DNA of 64,000 nt, from the NCBI GenBank assembly GCA_034359265.1, contig CP136891.1, positions 81,424,001 through 81,488,000 of the forward strand, given 5' to 3'. Source of the stretch: Canna indica. Taxonomy: Eukaryota; Streptophyta; Magnoliopsida; Zingiberales; Cannaceae. Every line of letters starts with the position of its first letter. Within the stretch, counting starts at the first letter, position 1. Shown here piece by piece: positions 34,701 to 47,013 of the stretch. The position numbers and the translations under genes were made by a program. Below the pieces are notes generated by a model that ran no database searches, had not been told where the DNA came from, and saw only the letters and a program-made list of their open reading frames with translations.

Positions 34701-37700
34701 ATGGTACTTTTTTTAAGACTTCAAATGCATAGCTTAAAATGTTTAGAAAACATACATAATTCACTAATAAAGCATAGGAATCTCAAATTAAAGTAGAACA
34801 CTTAAAGTTAGAATGAGAAATACAAATTCTTACACCCATCAGAGAAGGTAGGCAATATCTTAAGAGACACAACACAACTAATGAACTAAGGTTGATTTCA
34901 TAGGTCTCGAAAGCCCACATTAAAATTTGTTCCATGTCATGATGTTTTAGTATCCAAAATAGCACATCACGAAATGAGATAATGGAAGTGGTTAGAGAGG
35001 TTCGAGAGAGAGTTGAGAGAATGAAAGAATTTTGGGAGAGATTAGAGTGAGAGAGTAGTGTATGGAAGAGGGGGTTTACCTTTTAAAACTCGGTCCTAAT
35101 GACTATATTAATATTGCCCGTACCTCTTGGTACATGTATGGACAGTATTTTGCATGTAGCCCCCTTCACCAATACCAATGTTCTCAAAATTCGATAGGTA
35201 TCCTCGTAATGTTTGATACGGTGCAAGATTTGAAACTATGGTTATAAGTCTAGCTTCTTGGAAAAAGTTATAATATATTAATATTACTTTGCTTGTGGAG
35301 CTTATATATATCTTTAAGAAGTATTTTGGAACTTGTTTAATGTCAAGTAGCACATATGATATATTCATTTGATTTATTTTGATGTTTATTACCAAATACC
35401 GGTCTTTCTTGAAATGCATGTTCTTTTTTATGTAAACTGCATAGTCTGATATTTCATGTTTTCCAAGGTGATACCGGACCAATTATCATTAATTGATTTT
35501 GTTGCTTATATTTGGTAAGACAAAAATTCATTAAATGTCAAAATATTGCTATAAAATATGCTCTTTTATCATTCTTCTGTTATTCTGATATGGTGGTGGG
35601 TTTTCTTTATCAAGAGATAGTGAAGCTGTTTAATAATCACGAACAAAGTAAAGTTTGTTATATACTTTCTGACCTAGAACAAGGTGCCTAATAAGTTATG
35701 AACTTACTGGGTTGATTAAGCAAAATCTGATAAAAGTAGGTGAGGTGGTTGTACACATGGTAGTTCATATCAAGATGGGATATAAAGAATTGTTTTGTCC
35801 ATTAGGATTTTTAAGGAACTTGAAATGTAGAAGACTCTGGATTGAATGAAAGAATATCTTTTTTGAGATTCAGCAGGAATTCCAGTGTGGATCAAAGATC
35901 ATATATTTATATATGATGCCCAAGCAGATGAGCATTTTCACTAACTAGCAACGAAAGATGAGTTAAAGTTAAAGGCCCTTGTGAGTTGTGACTTGAGCAG
36001 ATAATAATTGTGTAGAAATGATATCATAGCCCATGGATTGTTTGAAAAGATTTCTGTAGCTTAGCTAAATGGTAGCAAAAGTCTATGCAATTGACTCTTG
36101 TAGTCAGGCTGGATGCAAAGCTAGTCCTTGTATTTGAATTGATCATTTTGACTTACTGATTTATTTTTAAAACATTTTTTACCCATATTTCCTTTTTATA
36201 TGCTTGTAGAAACTCAAAACTGAAACCAGCTTCTTTTTCCTAGGTGCAATTGATCTCCTTGATCATTATTTACAGTGAATGTGCTGTGACCTTAGCTGTA
36301 TTAACACTTCCCATGGTGCAAATGTATCTTGTGACCTAAACTCTTGATGTACCATAGTAATCCTACTGTTTATAAATCACAATTTTGTCGTATTTAGATA
36401 ATCATGTGATTTCAGATTCTATAAACACAAAATCATGTATCATAATCCCACAAGTACCTGATAATGGGACTCAAAATCCCATCCCAGTAATGGGGTTCTG
36501 CACCCCGTCTAAAAAATCAAGATTCAAATGCCATTCTTCAAAGCGAAGACTAAAGGTGAGAGTCAATTCTCATTCTAATTCTAGAGTTCAATCCTAAGAA
36601 CCGAAGGCCACCTAGGCATTTACAAATTTAGAAATAAGATCATGTGGAATTAAACAATCTTGGATCTTTAGAGTTTTGGGCAGTCCTGGGAAGCCTATCA
36701 TCCTCACAAAACTTCAAAAAAGACACCCTACTTTCAGCTGTATTGATTGACATTTCAACTTGCTTCTTTTGTATCTGTGCTGGCCATCTCTTTCTACGTT
36801 ATCTCAAAATGAATCTCCTAGATGATAAAAAAACAAGTTTAAAAACAAGAGCAACAGTCCATATCCAAGCTAAAGATGACACAGTTAATCCAGAGAGCAA
36901 TGGCTTCCTCCTACTTTAACATGCTACAGTCTTTGTAGTTACTGATTGGAAGCTAGCCAAGATTCCTTGCTTCTGGCTTTCTCTTGTCTCATGTGGTTTG
37001 CTTCTTGACAACTACAAGTGCTCATCACTCGGCACCATCTCCATGGTTGGTAGCCAAATAAGCCAAAAGCATCCATCTCCTTCCTCTGTTCCAGCTTGCT
37101 TGCTTGCTTGGTTTGTTTTTCTTTTTTCATTTGTTAAATTTATTTTACTTGGTTTAGCCCTTTGTCATTTTTAAACAAATATATGCATCTACTTTAATTT
37201 GGCGATTGTTCATACTTACTCAGAGACCTCCCCGATCGTGGTGTCTGTAGTGATTGTAGTGACAGACATTTCAGCTTCCAGTTTTTTATGACCTTATTTT
37301 CTATTTTCTTTTCCCTCCCCTACGGGCCCTACCTCACTTTATTCCCTTCAAATCTTCTGAATTGAATACACATTGCTTTTTTTTTTTCAAAAAAAATGTT
37401 TGTCAAAAATATAGCCAACCATGGATTCTTTGTTAAATTTGTTTATTAATTGCCTCCTTGGAATGCTGAAATGGTCTCCTTTTCCTATTTCGTAAATCAT
37501 GTCATTGATTCTCTTCACAGCTCTAAGCTTACAAAACCCTCCCTAAACTCGTAAATCATAACTGTAGAATTAGGAATTTGAGAATATAATAGTTGAACAA
37601 TTTTTTTTTGGTCCACTTAGGATTGAATTATTAATGACGTAACATGCTGACTAGATTAGTAAATCTCATCCATGTACTGACGCGATAAGTTCACACCAAA

Positions 37701-39521
37701 CTTATTATGTTTTTGATGAATTTCGAAGTACACAATATTTGTCGCTAAATAATCAAATAGATTTAGCAACGAATTCTTGTTTTTGAGTAAAAGTATATCC
37801 AACTTTGTTGATGTGGTATTCCTCAGGCCTCAGCCCCAAAAGACACGAATTATTCCGAGAGCCAGCAGCAGCTTTTGGTAAAACACTTCAATCTGGGTGT
37901 ACGTGAATACTGTTGCGTGGTTTGTCCTGTTGTTGGTTTCACCACTAGAGGCCAAGAGGACATGAGCAGGGCGGTGAGGGAAAAGCTATTCCCTGCCCTC
38001 ATAGTCCAAAGGCCAGAGGTCAACACAAAGTTTGCTATTCTGACTTGTCTTTGTACACTTTGATTCTTTTGCCTGCTAAAAACAAATGGCATTTACACAG
38101 GGCAGGCCTCCAATTCCATTAGACAGTACTCCAATGCTTGTCGTCTTCCCAACTCACTTTCTATGATTCATTTAGCGCTTTGCCGCTCCCGATACAACGA
38201 TAGCACATTGGGAGGAATTGGAAATTTGGAAGGAACCAAGTCAGATTTGTGATTTTCTTAAGGTTCATTGCTCAATACTCCATTGGAGTTATAAAACTAG
38301 TTGGTCAAGTTTGATAGGGTTGTTTTTTCAGTTCATATTATATATTGTCAAATTTTAGATGGGGTCAAGTTTGGGCAAACTATGTTTTTTCTAAAGTTGG
38401 GCAAGAAACGCCCAATTGAAAAATTCATTTCTTTAAAAACGAAAATTTGAGACTGGCATGAGATAAAAAACTTAAATTTCTTTCAGTAAGGTTGTTTTTT
38501 TAGAGTTTTCAAGTTTTCATGCAACCCCTAAATTTCATTTGGGACTTTTATCTTTTCTTATTATTCATGATCATTGCCAAGTTTATCCTAATGTGATTAA
38601 TTTAAAGTGATTATTTTGCCCTCATTTTATGGTAGAGAAGAGCATGGTGAGCTTTTTCAGTAGACAATAACCAAGGGCTTCTGGCAAAGGTGTGGAAAAT
38701 TTTATGTCTGTTTAATTTCTTTGAATTATATTCCATATTTTTAGTGAGCTAAAGATGAATGTTGAATTTTATTTCAAGCTCAATCTTAGCTTATTGGTTG
38801 TGGTTGGTAAGAGACAAATAGTAAAACTACAAACATCTATTGAATGAAATTACATTCAACATATCTATTTATCATTATCAGTATTGGATGAATTAAGAAG
38901 CAATATACTCTGGAAAGAACCTTAGAACGTGAGAATTATTTAATTTATATTATTGTAAGAAATGTACAACCTGAAGGCAATTGCTTGGGACTAAATATGA
39001 AAGGCCATAAATGTGAATGCACAGGACGAAAGCCAGTGCAGGGTCTCTTGTCAAAGATGGAATTTAGATCAAAATAAAAAGTGAATGCACACCCATTGAT
39101 TGCCATGTGAGGTGGGCTGCATGGAGATCTAACAACTCGCATAAAATATGGCTTATAAACAAAATGTACTATGAGAATTAAGTTTATGGGAATTTGAATC
39201 GTTGGCATATAATTCCAATCTCAACATATGCCCGGTTGCGAAAAAGTAAAAGCTTAGAATATTATACAACTTTCCTTGCTTACCCTCGTTATTCAATTAG
39301 AGTGGAGAATTTTATTTAAATAGCATTCCAGTCTACCGGACCCCACTTAAATTAAATTGGGGGTTGTCTTAATTAGGTCGGAGATTAGGTTGGAGATTGG
39401 AGGCGCATCCAAATTGGGTTTAGTTAAATATCTCGGGTTGTTAATGGGGTTCAAACGGAGGAGACGTGTGCATGCCACCAATTATTTGATTAGTATATTA
39501 AGCTGAAGAAGTGCTCTGTAC
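34701..39521. other. Mostly noncoding, AT-rich DNA
   Basis: No recognisable gene. 34680-35480 holds degenerate repeat-like text with GGTAC words similar in style to 13190-13330. One stretch with a more coding-like composition (37829-38063) is listed separately. Confidence 0.4.
37829..38063 (+). other. Unidentified coding-like segment
   Basis: After an acceptor-like ATTCCTCAG there is an open frame of ~78 codons ending TGA at 38063. It includes REYCCVVCPVVGFTTRGQED and AVREKLFPALIVQRPEV. The base composition is richer than its surroundings. The reverse strand is also open over 80 codons, so strand is uncertain. I recognise no family; it may be a fragment of a gene or a decayed element. Confidence 0.25.
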
Positions 39522-40233
39522 GGGGGCATTTGTTATGAGCTAATACATCTAGATTATTAGGAATTTGATTTTGAATTACTTAACCATCGAATTATCATGT
39601 TTGGCTGAAGTAGATTATCAATAATTTAGATGCTCATGATAATCCACATCAGCACTCAACTAATAATGTACGTTACCAATTAGGTAATTTTGGTCTGGCT
39701 CGATAGCTCGGCTCGGTCCGACACGATAAAATCAAGTTCATGCTGATTCTTACCGTGCCCAAGCTGTTATCGGGTCGATGCAATAAGGCTTGAACAAAAT
39801 ATCGGGCCAGGCCGAGCCGGGCCGGGCCAAGAGGTGTAGGCCCAGCCCAGCTCGATAGCCTGATAAGATTTATATTCGGTATGGAATATCGGATCCAAAT
39901 TGGCGTGATAGCTCGATTTGAGCCCGAATTGACCCCGATAGCATGGTCTTGAATTTTGTTATTGTGCTAACGAGCCGACCTTTTACTGTTCGTGCCATGC
40001 TGAGCTCGAGGTCTCAAGGCTGAACTTTTATCAGGTCAAGTCAGACCCTGATTTCTCCGGTTCGACACAAATTATCGGATCTACTACTATAGCGGATAAC
40101 TAAGTATATCCCTAGCAAAATAATGTGGATTACTGGCGAAATTATTGGTCCACACTATTTTAAAATTGATAATCTATTTAAGTGAAATTTTAGATTTTCA
40201 ATAATATTAAATGATAATGCATCAAACACCGTC
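39522..40233. mobile_element. PIF/Harbinger-like nonautonomous element with nested GC-rich insert
   Basis: It starts GGGGGCATTTGTTATGA and ends GATGCATCAAACACCGTC. The internal text (GTAGATTATCAATAATTTAGATGCTCA, CACTCAACTAATAAT) matches 44225-45553 in the same orientation, so the two are copies of one family. An insert of about 39685-40080 carries GGCTCGG and GCCGAGCCGGGCCGGGCC words not shared by the other copy. The right flank is TAA; the left flank does not match, so the target duplication is lost or the left end is off by a few bases. Confidence 0.6.
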
Positions 40234-41380
40234 TAAATTCATAGTTTAAATAGTATAATCAATTTTCTTAAACCATTTTTTTGCGTTAATTTTACGCAAA
40301 TAATATATATTTTTCTTAAAAAAATAAATATGCACAAAAAGAACTATAAACGGATGCACAAAAGACCTTGATGATTTTGACAGATTTTTTATTGATATTT
40401 TATAATTTTTTAAATATTTTAGATTGAATTTTTATGTCTTACTCAAAATTTTAAATATTTTATAATTTTTTAAATATATAGATTGAATCATTTACTTAAT
40501 TTATAAGGTCGACATATACCTTTTGTTAAAAAATAATAATAATTCAAGTTAATAAGTTAATAAGTTAATATATTAACTATGAATATGATGACGACAAATG
40601 AAGAAAGATGTAACAAGTGGAACAATGGCTCACCTCAGGGTTGCCACCAATGGAGATGAGGGCGCCATGAAACCCAAACCTCCCCCTTCCGCTATCTTTG
40701 TCAGCACCCCAAGCGTCCTTGTCCCCTTGTCCTCATCCCTCCCAAAAGATACAAACACAGGCGGGCGGGGGTGGTCATGCCGCTCGCTACGCGACAAGCA
40801 GAGGCGCTTGGCGGCATCCCCCCACGCCATCCACGCACTTGCCCCATTCGCTCGCACTCCCCGAACAAGAGACAAAATCCACGAGGAATGGTGTTTTGTT
40901 TTGTTGAGGTCCCCTTGGCGTCTTGCGAGCCCAAGGAATAAAAGAGGCCTCTCTCATTCCCTCGCTCCGAGACAAACCTCCGAGCGCTCGAGTCATAATT
41001 AGCACTGTGCGAGGGCGCCGAGAGAGCTTCCTAATGGCGACATCGATGCGATGCGGACAAAAAGGCTTCGCTTTTGTCGCTACGGCACTGCCTCCTCCCT
41101 CCGTTCCAATTCCAAAGGCCACGCCTCCCCCTCCCCCCCCTTCCCCTTCTTTTAGCCGTGTGCCCCTTTATGAATCAAGCTTCGGCTTTTTGAGGTGGAC
41201 GGGTTGGGGACCTGTGTGGCTGCGGAGTCGTTGCATATCTTTGCAAATCTTGGCCCGAGAAAGACGCGTTCCTACCTTCTACCATCTCCGCCCAGGTGAC
41301 GAGCTTTTCGATCCATCACCACTCAGCTTTGATCGAGAAAGGACCCTCACCTTTTTCATATAAGGTCTTTTTCTCTGCTG
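40234..41380 (+). promoter_or_regulatory. Upstream region and TATA box of the SCL3 gene
   Basis: 40640-41200 is a GC-rich proximal region with C-runs. A TATA-like TTTCATATAAGG at about 41354-41365 lies ~435 bases before the SCL3 ATG and is followed by a CT-rich stretch suited to transcription start near 41385-41395. Open frames in the GC-rich part are on both strands and show no protein similarity I know. Confidence 0.55.
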
Positions 41381-41560
41381 CAAGATACTTGAGGCTTGCT
41401 CCAAAACTTCGCTGCTTCTTCTTGCTCTTTGCTCCTGAATTGGTCTTCTTTTGAGCTTCTCAAGTTTGAAGCCCGCCTTGACGCGAAAAGGATCCTCCTT
41501 TTGAGAGATTTTGAGTTGGTCTTTTGATCTTTTCCTCTGCTACTTTCTCCCCCAGTTTGT

Positions 41561-41619
41561 ATGTCTCTGATCCGCCATAAGGGAGACGCTTGATGGAGAA
41601 AGGAGTCTCCTTTTTTTAG
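41561..41619 (+). promoter_or_regulatory. Two overlapping upstream ORFs in the SCL3 leader
   Basis: uORF1 (41561-41593) has 10 codons and ends TGA. uORF2 (41593-41619) has 8 codons, and its ATG overlaps that stop as TGATG. Both end ~180 bases before the main ATG. If the transcript starts near 41390 both would be in the leader and could lower or tune translation. Confidence 0.5.
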
Positions 41620-41797
41620 CTCTTGAGTTGCGGACTTCTTCTCTGCTGCGAGAGCTTTCCTTCAACGAGCTTTTTGGTCTCGTTCTTGCTCTTGTTGATT
41701 CTTCTTTTCGAGTTTGCCACTCTCTTCCTTTCATTGTGATCGAGTTCAAGTTTTTGCTGAGAATAGTAGAGTATATAGTCTTCTACTCTTCGCCAAG

Positions 41798-43219
41798 ATG
41801 GCGCCTTTCGTGGGCAACGTGGCCCAAGACGACGGTTCGTCATCGGTGACTTCCTCTCCTCTCAAGACCTTCTCGTTGATGTCTCTTTCGCCTCCCGCTC
41901 CCTACTCGCCGTGGCTCCGCGAGCTCAAGTCTGACGAGCGCGGCCTCTGCCTCATCCACCTTCTCCTTAACTGCGCCAACCACGTCGCTGCCGGGAGCCT
42001 AGACCGCGCCAACGCCTTCCTCGAGCAGATCGCCCTCCTCGCCGCCCCCGACGGCGACGCCATGCAGCGCATCGCCTCCCACTTCACGGAGGCGCTCGCC
42101 CGCCGCGCCCTCCGCCTGTGGCCGGGCCTCTACCACGCGCTGGACTCGGCCCGCGCCGTCGTACTCCCCCTCGCGGAGGCCGCCGCCGCCCGGCGCCACT
42201 TCCTCGACCTCTGCCCCTTCCTCCGCCTTTCGTACATCGTCACCAACCAAGCGATCATGGAGGCGATGGAGGGCGAGAAGGTGGTACACATCGTCGACCT
42301 CAACGCCTCCGACCCCACCCAGTGGATCCCCCTCCTCCAGTGGCTCAGAGCGCGGCCGGACGGCCCGCCGCACCTCAAGATCACTGGCATCCACGAGCAC
42401 AGGGAGCTGCTCAACCACACGGCCGTCCGCCTCACCGAGGAGGCCGAGCGGCTCGACATCCCCTTCCAATTCAACGCCGTGGTGAGCAAGTTGGACAACC
42501 TCGACGTCGAGAGCCTCCGAGTGAAGACCGGAGAGGCATTGGCCATCAGCTCGGTCCTCCAGCTCCACTCCTTGCTCGCCACCAACGAAGGGGCCGCCGG
42601 CGACGCGCGCAAAGCCCAAAGAGCCGCGCCGAGCAGCCAGCTAAGCTTGGGCGAATTCCTGGACAAGGACCACGCTGCCAACGGGCACAGCCCAAGCACC
42701 GACTCGGCATTGTCGTCGTCGCCCGTCGCGACCTCATCGCCGGCGAGGATGGAGAGCCTCCTGGCCTCGCTCTGGGGGCTGTCGCCCAAGGTCATGGTGG
42801 TGACGGAGCAGGAGTCCAACCACAACGGAGCGGCGCTGAACGAGCGCTTCGTGGAGGCGCTCTTTTACTACGCCTCATTGTTCGACTGCTTGGACTCGAC
42901 GGTGCCGCGGCAGTCGGTGGAGCGGCTGAGGCTGGAGAAGATGCTCTTCGGGGAGGAGATCAAGAACATTATCGCGTGCGAGGGGTGGGAGAGGAAGGAG
43001 CGGCATGAGAAGCTGGAGAGGTGGGCGCAGAGACTAGACGCGGCAGGGTTCGGCATGGTGCCATTGAGCTACTACGGGCTTCTGCAAGCGCGGAGGCTGC
43101 TGCAGAGCTTCGGCTGCGAAGGTTACAAGGTGAAGGAGGAGAGCGGATGCTTCATGATGTGTTGGCAGGACCGACCGCTCTTCTCTGTTTCAGCATGGAG
43201 ATGCAAGCAGTATGATTGA
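41798..43219 (+). CDS. SCL3: GRAS transcriptional regulator, SCARECROW-LIKE 3 type
   Basis: This is a single-exon gene of 473 codons; Arabidopsis SCL3 is 482. The start is ATG at 41798 in the strong context CCAAGATGGCG. The frame is open further upstream but without ATG. The variable N-terminus is short and ends SPWLRELKSDERG. Then follow leucine heptad repeat I (LIHLLLNCANHVAAGSLDR, ~52-115), the VHIVD motif (163-167, with DPTQWIPLLQWL after), leucine repeat II, the PFYRE region (LEKMLFGEEIKNIIACEG) and the RVER-type ERHEKLERW. The SAW motif (FSVSAW) is close to the end. SCL3 is a nuclear GRAS protein that counters DELLA repression in gibberellin signalling and acts in root endodermis; that role is by family. 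Third codon positions are almost all G or C, typical of monocots. Confidence 0.95.
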   Translation: MAPFVGNVAQDDGSSSVTSSPLKTFSLMSLSPPAPYSPWLRELKSDERGLCLIHLLLNCANHVAAGSLDRANAFLEQIALLAAPDGDAMQRIASHFTEALARRALRLWPGLYHALDSARAVVLPLAEAAAARRHFLDLCPFLRLSYIVTNQAIMEAMEGEKVVHIVDLNASDPTQWIPLLQWLRARPDGPPHLKITGIHEHRELLNHTAVRLTEEAERLDIPFQFNAVVSKLDNLDVESLRVKTGEALAISSVLQLHSLLATNEGAAGDARKAQRAAPSSQLSLGEFLDKDHAANGHSPSTDSALSSSPVATSSPARMESLLASLWGLSPKVMVVTEQESNHNGAALNERFVEALFYYASLFDCLDSTVPRQSVERLRLEKMLFGEEIKNIIACEGWERKERHEKLERWAQRLDAAGFGMVPLSYYGLLQARRLLQSFGCEGYKVKEESGCFMMCWQDRPLFSVSAWRCKQYD

Positions 43220-44224
43220 AGTTAATTTCTCCTCCTCCTCCTTCTTCTTCTTCTTCTTCTAGTTTGCAATTTGGGTGGTTTTTGTAATCTTTTTCTTGTT
43301 CTTTAGAATCTTGTGCATGTACATAATCATTTTGGCCTTTCGGAATGCACAAACCATTTGAAAGAGAGGATGAGTGCAGCAAGATGAACATGGTTTGCTG
43401 TGTTTGTAGTTATTGTTTTTAGACTTGGATCGTTGGCTGCATCTTTTTTTTCTTTCCATCGACCTTTACAGCTTTGCTTGATGATTTTGAATAATTGATT
43501 CAATTTTCATTTATAGATGAAATAGGCTTCTCCATCACTGCTTACAAAGACGATAAATTCAACTCTTTCATTGGTCTAAAAGAGTATGACCTTTAAGGAC
43601 AAAATTAGATTTTTATCTTTTTTTTATAGAAAAAAAACAATAATGGTACATAATCAAAATTAGATTTTTTGCATGGAAGCTAAATTTGATTCACTTGTTA
43701 TAGATAAGGATTCTTTTCGTCATCTTTTAAGAATGATTAATTGCATGTACTAATGTACTATCTCTCTACTTATATTTAGATACTGTTATATTCGTTTTTT
43801 GGAGTTTAAGATTATTTATATTATCTCTGACTATTTGATATGTTAAAAAAATTTCTTAGTTATGTAATTTCTCCTTTAAAACATCCTAAATTTATTTAAA
43901 AATGACTTCATATTCAAACATTCCCAATCCGTCATCGTGGTTACTGTCTCCCTAAGTTTAATGCCGACGTGTCATTATACATGTCATTCAAGCTAGTGTA
44001 TTAATTTTTTTGATCCAAGATTATTATCTTAATTAAATTACTTATCAGAATTCACACCCACAGTGGGTGTCACATGTGAATAGAGAAATGCTACAAATAA
44101 TCTTGAAATTTACGAATGTGAGATATAATCAAATTTAGAATAAGTTCTCTTACTTTAAATGAAATAACTTTTTGAATAGACTTCCTGTGAGGTACTAAAA
44201 ATGTATTTGCTAGAGATGAAATTA
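43220..44224. other. SCL3 3' flank and AT-rich intergenic DNA
   Basis: A (TTC)n run follows the stop (43231-43260). A 3' UTR probably ends by ~43500. The rest, to the element at 44225, shows no gene. Confidence 0.5.
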
Positions 44225-45553
44225 GGGACGTTTGGTACGAGGTAATTGAGATGGATTATCGGTAATTTAAATTAAAATTATCTGAGCCATCAATTAAAAT
44301 TATCTGAGCATATTATCGCGTTTGGTTAAAATAGATTAACGATAATCTAAATGCTCACAATAATTTATATTACCACTCAACTGATAATCCACATTACGAG
44401 GAAGTGGTTGGCCGTGTGAACTACTAGTAAAATGATAATATTATTTTTTATTTTTGACAAAAAAATACCCTTCACTAGAATACCATCTATTAACATAGAC
44501 AAAAACTTTCGTCTCATCTCATTCGTCTCATTCGTGCACGTTGCAACCTCCTCACATGTCGTTGCCCTCCTCATCTCCTGTGCAATCTATAAGGTGATTT
44601 TTGATCCTCACCTCCCGTGCAGGTTCTGCAAGGATGATTTTTCATAGATTTTCTATTTCATAGATATTTTAATGTTTTATTCTTCTTGAGATGATGTTGT
44701 AACGAGAGTTATCCAATTTTATTTGAGAGTATTTTAGTTAAGGGTAATTGTCTGAATATATCATGAACTTTGGACTTTGTTTCAAATGTATCCTGAACTT
44801 TCATTTCATCAAATTATATTTTGAACTTTCATTTCATCAAATTATATCCTGAACTATTAAATTTGTATTAATTGTATCTTCCCGTTAATAGTGTGACGTG
44901 GCTTGCACACGTGGATTAAAACATAATTTTTTATATTTTAACACTTTCTCTGTCACCACCTCGCCGGAGAAATCGCTGGACCTTGCCGGAGAAACTATCG
45001 GACCGCGTCGAAGAAATCGTTGGACCATGCCGGAGAAATCGTCAGACCTCGTTCGTAAATAATTCCAATAGAAAAAGATTCTCCGGCGAGGTTCAGCGAT
45101 TTCTCCGGCAAGGTCCGACGATTTCTCTAGCACGATCCGACGGGTCCGGCGATTTCTCCGATGAGATGGTAATGGGAAAAATATTAAAATATTATATATA
45201 TATATATATATATCCACGTGTGTTAGCCACGTCACACTATTAACAGAGTATGTGACGAAATTTCAACGGAGTGATATAATTGATACAAATTTAATAATTC
45301 ATGATATAATTTGGTGAAGTGAAAGTTTCGGATACATTTGAGACAAAGTCCAAAGTTTAGGATATATTCAGGTAATTACCCTTTAGTTAAAGATATAAGT
45401 TTTCAGTAATTCTTTTTTATACCAAACAAGATAATGTGAATTACTGAAGAGATTATCAGTCCATGACAAATATGATAATATAACATTATCGATAATTTTA
45501 AAAGTGATAATCTAGATCCTAATAATCTTAAGCGGTAAAATAACAGATGCCCC
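44225..45553. mobile_element. PIF/Harbinger-like element, second copy, interrupted
   Basis: It begins GGGACGTTTGGTACGAGG directly after TTA and ends AACAGATGCCCC. It shares internal text and orientation with 39522-40233 (GATAATCTAAATGCTCA, CACTCAACTGATAATCC, and a right part AATGTGAATTACTG). It is split by the foldback at 44742-45381; without this insert it is ~680 bp. No transposase. The right target duplication is not visible. Confidence 0.6.
44742..45381. mobile_element. Mutator-like foldback MITE with inverted GC-rich core
   Basis: The arms of ~200 bp are inverted copies: the left starts GGGTAATTGTCTGAATATATC, the right ends GATATATTCAGGTAATTACCC, and both contain AACTTTGGACTTTG. A perfect 9-bp TTTAGTTAA duplication flanks it (44733-44741, 45382-45390). 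The core (44960-45170) has CGCCGGAGAAATCG-type units on one side and CGATTTCTCCGGC on the other, turning near 45060. A (TA)n run lies at 45192-45212. Confidence 0.85.
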
Positions 45554-46490
45554 ATCAATTCACAAGAATTATACTTCACATGAATTGATTCTTCATAGCA
45601 TATTTGGTTGATATAAATATTTTTGAGAAGTATATATCAAATGACGACCAACATAATACTATTCATTTTTAAATTAATATTTTAAATAAAAAATACAATA
45701 TCATTTTCATATATAATTATTATGGTATAATTAATATAATTTGTTATATATAATTATATATATCTTTTGTATATACGAAATAAATAAATTCTTATTTCAA
45801 ATTAAAATAAGGATGATGGTGTAATGTGCCACTAGGGAGAACTAAGGATGATGTTATATTTTTTTTTATCAAATATAACTCAAGAAATTGTACTTTTCTT
45901 GAACTGTATTAACCAAACAAAAATAACAAATGTATACTTCTTAGGAAGTTTCATCCATTCAATTATTCACGTCATCAGCCATAATGTTCTGATAGAATTT
46001 GTTATTAAAATAATCATGAAAAATTAAGCGCAAAGAGGTAGAGAGAAATTAATTTTTCCCGTGCATGTAAAAAATAAAATGATAACTCAATTAATAGGTA
46101 ATAGGTTTTTAGACAATTAAAATTTACTTGAAAGGAAAAATAGGATGAAGAAATGTAAGAGAAAAGAAAGGAAATTATAACAAACCTTTTATATACTCAG
46201 AAAGAGAAAAAGAAAAGAAAAGAAAAAACTCATCACAATACGAGCTCTTCATCATTTTTTTAAAATATTTCTTTCCTCTAAGTAATAATTTATTTTATTT
46301 TTACTTTTACTTTGAAAATTCTAAAATCAGAAACAAAGGATAGATGGAGAAGATGAAGACATTGAAGATAGCTTGTTCTAGCAAAGATAATGATGACAGA
46401 ACAGCAGCACTTTTGTCAAGGACTATGGATAGTGATGTGGTAGGACCAATTTATCGTCCTTTGCATCTTTCCTCCCGACGCAACTTGTAT

Positions 46491-46615
46491 GGAGTCCGAC
46501 TCCATAAAAAAAGGTAGGGAGCCTAGCTCCGATGATTCAACACGAATTGCAAAGCAATAAAAAATTACTTTGCGATTCGTGTTGAGTCATCGGAGCCCGG
46601 CTCCATAAGATTTTT
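46491..46615. repeat. Near-perfect 37-bp hairpin with GGAGCC(N)GGCTCC palindromes
   Basis: Arms 46518-46554 and 46568-46604 pair with 33 of 37 identical after inversion, and two of the four differences would be G:U in RNA. The loop is 13 bases. The palindrome GGAGYCYRRCTCC recurs at 46491-46503, 46518-46530 and 46592-46604. It could be a tiny MITE or the stem of a small-RNA precursor. No target duplication was identified. Confidence 0.7.
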
Positions 46616-47013
46616 TATGAAGCTGAGCTCCATAGTAGTTATTTCCTTTTCCTGCCTTATCTTAATTTTCCTCAAGATGGCAAAATGATGAGTTACTTCT
46701 TGTTGTCTTCTGCTTCCCTGACCTTTTGCCTCTCTGGTTTCTGGTTTACTAAATTTGGCTCTTCCCTTCCATTAATTAACTGTATCCCAATTCTGAAAGG
46801 CCAAGTTAAAAGGCCTAAACAGTAGAATTCCTTTTCAGAAAAGGAATTGCCTTTCTTGTCTACTTTAGTGTTCTTGATGATGCTATTTGACACCCTGCCT
46901 AATACATGACAAGTTCTCTATTCTTCTTCTTGCTGTCTACAATAGGTTGTGGTGGATAATATTTGGCATAATTTGTTATATGATCGGAGAAGGGGAATCA
47001 TGTTTTATTTTAG

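Noticed and set aside
40598..41363. GC-rich frames upstream of SCL3
   Set aside because: Open on both strands, no conserved motif, and located where the promoter and leader should be.
41999..43008. Long frames of 200-300 codons in other frames across the SCL3 gene
   Set aside because: GC-rich codon bias leaves other frames open; the SCL3 frame has the whole GRAS domain.
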